Positions 32,748-38,808 of a DNA stretch of 38,808 bases are shown one piece after another. The notes beneath the pieces are model-generated. The model did not search any database, had not been told where the DNA came from, and worked only from the letters and a program-made list of their open reading frames with translations. Every line of letters starts with the position of its first letter. Position 1 is the first letter of the stretch. The stretch comes from Thermoleophilia bacterium UBA6103 (GTDB lineage Bacteria > Actinomycetota > Thermoleophilia > UBA2241): positions 1 through 38,808 of the forward strand of contig DIWP01000028.1 in NCBI GenBank assembly GCA_002423545.1, written 5' to 3'. Both the position numbers and the translations under genes were made by a program.

Positions 32748-34361
32748 TCAGACGAAATACCACATGTGGAACCGGAAGCCGGCCAGCGGGGTGCCCTGCT
32801 TGTCGGGGACCACGCCGCCGAGCTTCTCATTGTAGGCGTCGATCTGATCGTTGAACGCCCAGACGATGTAGCCGCCTTCTTCGTGCTCGATCGTCTGCGC
32901 CTCGGCGATCAGCTCGTTGCGCTTCGCCTCGTCGACCGTCTGGAACGCCTCCTCGACCAGCGCCTGCCACTTGTCGTTCTTCCAGTGGGTCTCGTTGTAG
33001 GGCGCCGTCGGCAGCGACCCGGCCGCCGCCTGGGCGAGGTAGTTGCGCGTGTACCAGAAGTCCTGCGCAAAGGTCCACGACAGGTAGTCCTCGCCGTAGA
33101 AGACCCCCGCGTCGACCTTGTTGACGTTCACCTTCACGCCGGCGCCCTTGGCCTGCTCGGCGAACACCTGGGCGGCCTCGACGGCGCCGCCGCCGACCGC
33201 GTCGGAGGTGACCAGCTCCACGGCCAGATCGCTGTAGCCGGCCTCCTTGAGCAGCGACTTCGCCTGCTCCAGGTCCTGCTCACGCTGCGGCAGGTCCGGC
33301 GTGCCGGGGTCGAACGGCGCGTACATGTCGTTGCCGGCCCAGCCGTAGCCGCTGTAGGCCTGATCGATCATCTGCTGCCGGTCGACGATGAGACGGAAGG
33401 CCTGCCGCACGCGGACGTCGTCGAACGGCTTCTGGTCGATGCGCATGGTGAACGGCTGCCAAGCGCCGGTCTTGGCGCGCAGCGGCAGATGGCCGGCGGA
33501 ACCCTCGACCACCGTGACCTGAGCGCGCGGCAGCTGGGACATGGCGTCGATGGTGTCGCTGAGGAACGCGTTCACGCGCGCCGTCTCGTCCGGGAACTCG
33601 ACGACGGTGAGCTCGTCGACGTAGGGGCCGTCACCCCAATAGCCCTCGAACGGTGCGAACACCGCCTGCTCGCCGGGCCTGAAGTCGGAGATCCTGAACG
33701 GACCGCACCCGATGGGGTTCTCGGGGTCAAAATCCACCGGCACCATGATGCTAATACGGTAGGCGAATCCCTCCGGCAGGATGGCGTTCGGGATGTCGAG
33801 ACGGAACTCGACGGTACGATCATCGACCTTGACGACGTTCTACGGCTTGAGGCCGCCGAGGGCGGCCGCACCGGCCAGCGGGTTGTCCGGGTCGGTGATG
33901 AGCTGATACGTGTAGACGACGTCGTCGGCGGTCACCGGCTTGCCGTCGTGCCAGCTGAGGTCCGGCTTGAGACGGACCGTCCACACGGTGGCATCCGAGT
34001 TGCCGGAGACCTCCTCAGCCAGATGGTTGACCAGCCGATAGTCCTGGTCCCACGCCACGAGGCTGTCGTAGAGCTGCGTCTGGAAGCAGATGTCTGGCTC
34101 GGTGGTGGCCAGCAACCCGTTGAGCGTGTCTTTGGCCGAACCGCCGACGATGCCGACCTTCAGCTTGCCGCCGGCCTTCGGCTCGCCGCCGCCGGTGGGC
34201 GAAGCGCCGCCCCCACCGCCGCCATCGTCGCCGCCGCACGCACTGATGACCGGCCCGAGAGCGAACGCGCCGCCGACGGCGGCCGCACCCTTGAGGACCT
34301 GGCGCCTCGTCAGCGGAGCACGCAGGAATCCGGACTCTCTGGGCTTCTCGTTCTTCGGCAC
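32748..34361 (-). CDS. ABC substrate-binding lipoprotein (SBP_bac_5) interrupted by one in-frame amber codon
   Basis: One continuous frame of 538 codons with a single TAG at codon 174 (33842-33840). Reading through gives a 537-residue Tat lipoprotein (arginines 19-20 in LTRRQVLKGAAAV, lipobox Cys42), the normal length for the family. Across the amber the sequence is GGLKP-amber-NVVKVDD; the paralog at 25990 has GGLKPENVKKVDD with GAG, so one G-to-T change explains it. The 31 codons after the amber and before the next Met are still good binding-protein sequence. Without readthrough only a 173-residue fragment would be made. The start is GTG 34361, with GGGGGAAG upstream. It is divergent from the ilvD operon and convergent with the amber mttB. 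It could be pyrrolysine insertion, a pseudogene or a sequencing error. Confidence 0.85.
33840..33842 (-). other. in-frame UAG inside the third binding-protein gene
   Basis: On the minus strand TAG replaces the GAG (Glu) codon found in the paralog at 25990-27342. The reading frame is intact on both sides and the gene ends normally in TGA. Confidence 0.85.
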
Positions 34362-34520
34362 TGTCTTCCCCCTTGCGATCGAACCAAGCAGGACCGTCAG
34401 ATGGAACGACCGGTTGATCTGATGGCTGGCGATGCAGTGCCGCCTGCCCGGACCCCCCGGAACGCCGCCGACACTGGAGCTTCGGCATCACCCCCGCGCG
34501 ATACGCTTTGCTGATCGCCT

Positions 34521-34543
34521 GATAACCACCTGGGTGGGCTATC
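34521..34543. promoter_or_regulatory. operator-like palindrome near the third binding-protein promoter
   Basis: GATAA-CCACCTGGGTGG-GCTATC: core CCACC-TG-GGTGG at 34526-34537 flanked by GATA and TATC. It lies just downstream of the minus-strand promoter at 34586-34558, and an identical core recurs at 34761-34772. Confidence 0.5.
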
Positions 34544-34557
34544 AGCCGATAGTCGCC

Positions 34558-34586
34558 ATGCTAGCCCCGCGTCCCAGCGCTGTCAA
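34558..34586 (-). promoter_or_regulatory. sigma70-type promoter for the third binding protein
   Basis: On the minus strand TTGACA (34586-34581), a 17-base spacer and TAGCAT (34563-34558), about 200 bases before the GTG start, with the palindrome at 34521-34543 in the early transcript. Confidence 0.55.
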
Positions 34587-34751
34587 GGTACCGGACTGCC
34601 TCGCGAAAAAGGGGCCGCTGGACGTCCCCTCGCCTTTCCCGTGATCAGACGAACCCGCTTTCATCCTCGGGCCCGCTGCCGATCAACTTCAGCTTTGGAT
34701 TCGCTGCCAGAGGATTCGCCGATGCCCCGACAGGTGCAGCCCCTCAATGCC

Positions 34752-34780
34752 TGGTTGCATCCACCTGGGTGGTGTAGTAT
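34752..34780 (+). promoter_or_regulatory. candidate promoter of the ilvD operon with embedded operator
   Basis: TGGTTG (34752-34757), 17 bases and TAGTAT (34775-34780). The palindrome CCACCTGGGTGG at 34761-34772 sits between the two hexamers. Confidence 0.4.
34761..34772. promoter_or_regulatory. second copy of the CCACCTGGGTGG operator
   Basis: Identical 12-base palindrome core to 34526-34537, placed between the candidate -35 and -10 of the ilvD promoter. The pair in one divergent region implies a shared regulator, not encoded nearby as far as I can tell. Confidence 0.5.
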
Positions 34781-34833
34781 TCGATCAGATGCGCGAGACC
34801 GGCCATCGGCATCCACGAGGAGGACGTGTGCAC

Positions 34834-36546
34834 GTGACGGTCCACGAACTGCTCCGCCGGCCGCTGGGCAGCTCTCAGAGAGCGCTCTACAAGAGCATGG
34901 GCTTCGCTGACGAGGATCTGGCGCGACCGATCGTCGGAATCGCCAACGCACACAGCACCATCGTTCCCGGCCATTTCAACTTGGCCGCGGTGACGGCCGC
35001 CGTCAGAGAAGGCATCGCGCAGGCCGGCGGTACTGCAGTCGAGTTCGGCGTTCCCGGCATCTGCGACGGTCTCGCCGACCATCATCGGGGAGCTTTGTAC
35101 ACGCTGCCTTCGCGCGAGATCGTCGCTGCCTCGGTGGAGATGATAGTCCGTGGTCACGCGCTCGACGGGATCGTCCTGGTAGGCTCGTGCGACAAGATCG
35201 TTCCCGGCATGCTCATGGCTGCCGCCCGGGTCGACGTGCCGGCCGTTGTCATCGTCGGCGGCCCGGCCGAGGGAGGCGCGGAGTTCCACGGGCAGGCGGC
35301 CGACAGCTCGTCCCCAGACGATGCCGTTCCGCTTGTACAGTCCGGAGCAATCGACGAGGCCGACTTCCTCGCTCTTGAGAACGGCTGCCAACCCGGCTGT
35401 GGCTCGTGTGCCTATCTCGGCACGGCCAATTCCATGTGCTGCGCGGCGGAGGCCATGGGTATGAGCCTCCCGGGCAGCGCGACCATACCCGCCACGGCGG
35501 CCGCGCGCATCCGCGCGGCACGCGCCACCGGCAACGCGATCGTCCGCCTGATCAACGATGGCGTCAGCACGCGCGACATCTTGACGCCGGGCAACCTCGC
35601 CAACGCCGTGCGCACGATGGCGGCCATCGGCGGGTCGACCAACACCGTGCTCCATCTGCTGGCCATCGCCCAGGAAGCCGGCGCGCCACTGACCATCGAC
35701 GACTTCGCCGACCTGTGGGGCTCCACGCCTCAGGTAGCGCGCGTGAACCCGGCCGGACCGGCCACCGTCCCCGACTTCCATCGTGCCGGCGGTGTGCCTG
35801 CTGTCATGCGGGAGATCCTACCCCTGCTCGATCGCGAAGGTCTCTCGGTCAGCGGACGGACCGTGGCCGAGAACCTGACGGCCGGCAGTGAAGCGTATGC
35901 CGGCGCCGTCGATCGACGGATCGTACGCACTGCGGACGAGCCCTGGCACGCGGGAGGCGGTCTGGCCGTGCTGCGCGGGAATCTTGCGCCAGCCACCTGC
36001 ATCACCCGCCCGGCTGCCTATCCTGCGGGGCTGGAGGTCTTCCGTGGTCAGGCTCGCTGCTTTGACAGCGAGACCGACGCGAATGAGGCCATCATCGGTG
36101 GCGCCATCGAGCCCGGCACTGTGCTCGTGATCAGGTATATGGGCCCGTGCGGCGGTCCAGGGATGCCGGAGATGTACGCGCCCATGAAGTACCTGGCGGC
36201 ACGAGGTCTGTCCGACACCGCCGCCATCGTGACCGACGGCCGCTTCTCCGGCACCAACAACGGCTGCTTCGTGGGCCACGTGTCGCCGGAGGCCGCTCGC
36301 GGCGGCCCGATTGCGCTGGTGTGCGACGGCGACGTGATCACCATCGACGTGCCGCGTGGTGTGCTGCGTCTCGAGCTGGGCGATGACGAGCTGTCCGATC
36401 GTCGCACGAGATGGGTGCCACCGCGTGCAAAGCCCGTCGACGGGCTTCTGGCGCTGTACGCGCGACTTGCCGGACCCGCGGAGCGTGGCGCCCTCATGGA
36501 AGTCGCCACGCTCGACGACCGCCAGGAAGGTGGACATGCTTCGTGA
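34834..36546 (+). CDS. IlvD/Edd-family dehydratase (dihydroxy-acid or sugar-acid dehydratase)
   Basis: A 570-residue iron-sulfur dehydratase. Family motifs are GIANAHSTIVPGHFNL (the PGH form, as in the E. coli IlvD type), GSCDKIVPGMLMAA and QPGCGSCAYLGTANSM with cluster cysteines, GGSTNTVLHLLAIAQ, MGPCGGPGMPEM and TDGRFSGTNNGCFVGHVSPE. It removes water from 2,3-dihydroxyacids; IlvD makes 2-oxo acids for branched amino acids, while relatives act on aldonic acids. Next to a LarA-like gene and an SDR, with no ilvC or ilvE, a sugar-acid role is likelier (inference). GTG 34834 fits the GAGGAGG upstream best; GTG 34828 or an upstream ATG are alternatives. Its stop overlaps the next start by 11 bases. 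Confidence 0.88.
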   Translation: MTVHELLRRPLGSSQRALYKSMGFADEDLARPIVGIANAHSTIVPGHFNLAAVTAAVREGIAQAGGTAVEFGVPGICDGLADHHRGALYTLPSREIVAASVEMIVRGHALDGIVLVGSCDKIVPGMLMAAARVDVPAVVIVGGPAEGGAEFHGQAADSSSPDDAVPLVQSGAIDEADFLALENGCQPGCGSCAYLGTANSMCCAAEAMGMSLPGSATIPATAAARIRAARATGNAIVRLINDGVSTRDILTPGNLANAVRTMAAIGGSTNTVLHLLAIAQEAGAPLTIDDFADLWGSTPQVARVNPAGPATVPDFHRAGGVPAVMREILPLLDREGLSVSGRTVAENLTAGSEAYAGAVDRRIVRTADEPWHAGGGLAVLRGNLAPATCITRPAAYPAGLEVFRGQARCFDSETDANEAIIGGAIEPGTVLVIRYMGPCGGPGMPEMYAPMKYLAARGLSDTAAIVTDGRFSGTNNGCFVGHVSPEAARGGPIALVCDGDVITIDVPRGVLRLELGDDELSDRRTRWVPPRAKPVDGLLALYARLAGPAERGALMEVATLDDRQEGGHAS

Positions 36547-37856
36547 CAGTCGACTGAGCTCTGGCCTGCCGGACCTGGTCCGGGTCCGTCAACGCTTCCC
36601 GAGTCGCCCGTCGGTTTGCGTGGCGAGGGTCCTCGAGCAGCAGTGGTCCAGCCTCGGCATGGGCGAACGCATCGCTGCCGGTGCACGCGTGGCTCTCACT
36701 GCAGGCGGTCGCGGCGTTCGCGACATGGTGCCGACTCTCCGCACCGTGGCCGACCTTGTTCGGCAGGCGGGCGGATCACCGTTCGTGGTCCCCTGCATGG
36801 GCAGTCACGGTGGCGCCACGGCCGCCGGTCAGAGGGAGGTGTTGGCCGCCCTCGGCGTCACGGAGGAGGGCGTTCGGGCGCCGCTGCTCTCATCGATGGA
36901 CGTCGTGCAGGTAGGAGAGAGCCGGTTCGGCACGCCGGTGTGGGTGGCCCGCGATCTGGCAGAGGCCGATGCAGTGGTCGTGGTCAACCGCGTCAAGTCA
37001 CACACCGACTTCTCCGGATCCATCGAGAGTGGTCTGGTCAAGATGCTCGTGATCGGCGCCGGCAAGCATCGTGGGGCCGAGGTTGCTCATCGTTTGGCAG
37101 TGCGTCATGGCTTCCCCACCATCCTGGAAGAGTCCGCCACGATCGTCCTCGAGCGACTGCCCGTGCTCTGTGGCATCGCGCTGGTCCAGGACGAGCACGA
37201 GCGGACGGCCGAGGTGCACGTCGTGCCGGCCGCGGAAATCGTCGATCGGGAGCCTCTCTTTCTGGCGCGGGCCGAAGCGATGATGCCCGCGATCCCCTTC
37301 GAAAGCTTCGACTGCCTGCTTCTCGACGAGATCGGCAAGGAGATAAGCGGTGCCGGCATGGACTCCAAGGTGATAGGGCGCATCAACGTCCGCGGTGCCG
37401 TCTCGCCGGAACAGCCGAGGATCAGGCGCATCGTGGTACGCGACCTGACGCCGGCCTCGCACGGCAACGCGATCGGCATCGGCTCGGCGGACTTCACGAC
37501 GACCCGGCTGCTGGCGACGATCGACCGCGAGGCCACTGCCGTCAACTGCATCACTTCGACGGCGCCCGAGTCCGGACGGCTGCCGATCGCTTTCGACCGT
37601 GATGTCGACGCGCTCAAGGCCGCGTGCCAAACCTCGGGTGCGATGTCGCCGAGCGAGTTCTCTCTCGTCTGGCTGCGCAATACTCTCTCTCTCTCTCGAA
37701 GAGCTGACCATCTCGAGCGCCCTGCTTCCCGAGGCCGTCTCCCTGGCGAGGCTCGAGATCCTCGGAGACCCGTTCCCGTTCCCTATCAAAGAAGACGGGA
37801 CGCTCACCTCGGCCTGGGGGTGGCGGGACACCGACGACGATGCGGAGGAGACATGA
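36536..37856 (+). CDS. LarA-like (DUF2088, lactate racemase domain) protein, frameshifted in a CT repeat
   Basis: About 440 residues if one frame change is allowed. The N-terminal DUF2088 domain is clear: VPCMGSHGGATAAGQREVLA, then VVVNRVKSHTDFSGSIESGL and MLVIGAGKHRGAEVAH. The family holds nickel-pincer racemases and epimerases of 2-hydroxyacids such as LarA. At 37683-37697 the gene runs through a CT repeat, after which the coherent sequence (LEELTISSALLPEAVSLARL, then GDPFPFP) continues one base later and ends at TGA 37856, overlapping the SDR start. One extra CT unit would restore a single frame (NTLSLSLEELT). As written, the frame instead runs on into the SDR. ATG 36536 has AGGAAGG upstream and overlaps the ilvD stop. 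Phase variation, mutation and base-calling error are all possible. Confidence 0.8.
37683..37697 (+). repeat. CT dinucleotide microsatellite at the larA-like frameshift
   Basis: (CT)7 plus C, 15 bases, the longest simple repeat I saw in the window. The coding frame shifts exactly here, and gain of one CT unit repairs it. Confidence 0.9.
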
Positions 37857-38674
37857 TGGGCCAGGCTTCACCCGACTCGAACCGGCGGCTGCAGGGCAAG
37901 GTCGCCATCGTCACCGGTGGAGCCTCGGGGATCGGTGCCGCGATCGCCCGCCGCTTCGCCGCAGAAGGCGCATACCAAGTGCTGGTGGGTCTGCCGGCCG
38001 AAGCAGCGAAGGCCGGCGAGCTCGTCGACAGGCTCGGACACGAGGCCGCCGTCTTCGTGGCGGGCGACATCACCGACCCAGGTACCGCCGAGCAAGCCGC
38101 CACCGCCGCCAGGGAGCGTTTCGGCCGTCTCGACATCCTGGTCAACAACGCCGGCATCGACTACTCCGGCGTGAGTCTGCTGGACTCTGAATTGCATCTC
38201 TGCCGTCGCGTCATGGACGTCAACTTCTTCGGCGCCCTGCAGATGCTACAGTCCGCGTCGCGCGCGATGCTGGTCGACAGGCCCGCTGCCGACCCGGCCA
38301 CCCCCCGCCCCGCCGGCTCCATCGTGAACACCGCCTCGCGCGCGGGTGTGGTGGGCGTGAAGAGCATGGCCGTCTATGGTGCCACCAAGGCCGCCCTCAT
38401 CAGTCTCACGCGGTCGGCGGCGCTCGAGTTGGCGCCGAGCATCAGGGTCAACGCGGTGGCGCCGGGCGCCACCGAGACAGCGATGATCCGCACCTGGATC
38501 GACGATCAGGACGACCCCTGTGAGTTCGAACGGGCGCTGACCGCGACCATCCCTATGGGCCGTCTGGCGCGCCCCGGGGAGATTGCCCAGACGGTGCTCT
38601 TCCTCGCCTCGGATGAGGCAACGCACATCGCCGGTACCGTGTTGCCCGTGGATGGCGGCTACACGAGCGGGTAG
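37856..38674 (+). CDS. short-chain dehydrogenase/reductase (SDR)
   Basis: A 272-residue NAD(P)-dependent oxidoreductase with TGGASGIG near residue 22, NNAG, a catalytic serine in VNTASRAG, YGATK and the C-terminal DGGYTSG; complete and typical. ATG 37856 has GGAGGAG 5 bases upstream; ATG 37853 is directly in front, and both overlap the LarA-like stop, so translation is probably coupled. With ilvD and the LarA-like gene it makes a three-gene operon that could oxidise, epimerise and dehydrate a hydroxy or sugar acid (inference). It is one of three genes here that end in TAG; readthrough would add about 32 residues before a TAA. Confidence 0.9.
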   Translation: MGQASPDSNRRLQGKVAIVTGGASGIGAAIARRFAAEGAYQVLVGLPAEAAKAGELVDRLGHEAAVFVAGDITDPGTAEQAATAARERFGRLDILVNNAGIDYSGVSLLDSELHLCRRVMDVNFFGALQMLQSASRAMLVDRPAADPATPRPAGSIVNTASRAGVVGVKSMAVYGATKAALISLTRSAALELAPSIRVNAVAPGATETAMIRTWIDDQDDPCEFERALTATIPMGRLARPGEIAQTVLFLASDEATHIAGTVLPVDGGYTSG

Positions 38675-38753
38675 GGCTTCGTTCCTAGTCCCGGGACGGC
38701 ATCCTCGCGCGACATGATGGCCGGCGTGCGGTGCTTCCCGCACCTCGATCTCA

Positions 38754-38808
38754 GGCTGGCGTTCCGCAGCTAAATGCCCCTCTGGCTGGCGTTCCGCAGC
38801 TAAATGCC
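38754..38808 (+). repeat. 30-base tandem repeat cut by the window end
   Basis: The 25 bases at 38754-38778 (beginning GGCTGGCGTTCCGCAG) recur exactly at 38784-38808, with 5 bases between. The sequence ends inside the second copy, so more copies may follow. Confidence 0.75.

Noticed and set aside
32748..33746. A separate binding-protein gene starting at Met 33746
   Set aside because: There is no ribosome binding site or signal peptide, and the 31 codons upstream in the same frame back to the TAG are still binding-protein sequence. It is the second part of the amber-interrupted gene.
34834..36546. Apparent loss of the first cluster cysteine in the IlvD homolog (PGH instead of PCN)
   Set aside because: The PGH form is normal for the E. 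coli-like branch of dihydroxy-acid dehydratases; the other cluster cysteines (CDK and CGSC) are present.
36356..38674. A single large LarA-SDR fusion protein
   Set aside because: The open frame is continuous, but the sequence between about 37699 and 37850 in that frame is arginine-rich nonsense, while the adjacent frame continues the LarA-like protein and the SDR has its own ribosome binding site. Treated as two genes with a frameshift in the first.
38754..38808. CRISPR repeat
   Set aside because: The spacing between copies is only 5 bases, so this is a tandem repeat, and there are no cas genes.
1..38808. tRNA-Pyl (pylT) or other pyl genes
   Set aside because: I looked for a CTCTA anticodon loop in a tRNA-like setting and for PylS/PylB/PylC/PylD-like proteins on both strands and found none. 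They would have to lie outside the window.

Overview
This is a very GC-rich, gene-dense bacterial window with GTG and TTG starts, Tat-type lipoproteins with a Cys-Gly-Gly-Asp lipobox, and many catabolic transport and dehydrogenase genes. The style suggests Actinomycetota (perhaps a Thermoleophilia or Rubrobacteria-like lineage), with Chloroflexota as an alternative. No rRNA, tRNA or ribosomal protein gene anchors this, so the lineage is an inference. No phage, insertion sequence or CRISPR array was found.

Layout. (1) 45-6323, plus strand: a beta-hydroxyacid dehydrogenase, two Lrp/AsnC regulators, a PanB-like hydroxymethyltransferase and two MttB-superfamily methyltransferases without pyrrolysine. 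(2) 6396-11830: class V aminotransferase and GlpD (minus) divergent from an FAD oxidoreductase (plus), with a GntR/UTRA regulator. A TGGTATGTACCA operator lies in inverted pairs at the divergent promoter and once upstream of the regulator. (3) 12641-18551: a complete oligopeptide/nickel-type ABC importer with a fused double ATPase. (4) 18618-25542, minus strand: SDR, FGGY kinase, alkyl-DHAP-synthase-like FAD oxidase, EtfB and EtfA in one tight operon behind a clear promoter, preceded by a second beta-hydroxyacid dehydrogenase. (5) 25990-32611: an orphan binding protein with an internal deletion, an EamA exporter, a TetR regulator, a third MttB, and a fourth MttB whose frame is interrupted by a single UAG. 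(6) 32748-38674: a third binding protein, also interrupted by one in-frame UAG, divergent from an IlvD / LarA-like / SDR operon. The LarA-like gene is frameshifted in a CT repeat.

Main result. The MttB gene at 31139-32611 is full length only if the amber codon at 32120-32122 (codon 328 of 491) is read through. That is the position and context of pyrrolysine in trimethylamine methyltransferase. The neighbouring convergent binding-protein gene (34361-32748) is also full length in a single frame except for an amber codon at 33842-33840, where its paralog has GAG (Glu). Two one-amber genes end to end suggest either an amber-decoding organism in which UAG has spread to a transporter gene, or one genuine pyrrolysine codon next to a nonsense mutation. 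No pylT, pylS or pylBCD lies in the window.

How the genes may work together (inference). The MttB proteins would demethylate quaternary or tertiary amines delivered by the ABC importer and its three binding proteins. TetR appears to co-control the amber mttB and the second binding protein through a shared palindrome, TTAACC-N4-GGTTrA. The ETF, FAD oxidase, kinase, SDR, GlpD, IlvD and LarA genes point to oxidation of polyols, hydroxyacids or sugar acids, possibly the carbon skeletons left after demethylation. No corrinoid protein or methyl-corrinoid:tetrahydrofolate transferase is encoded here.
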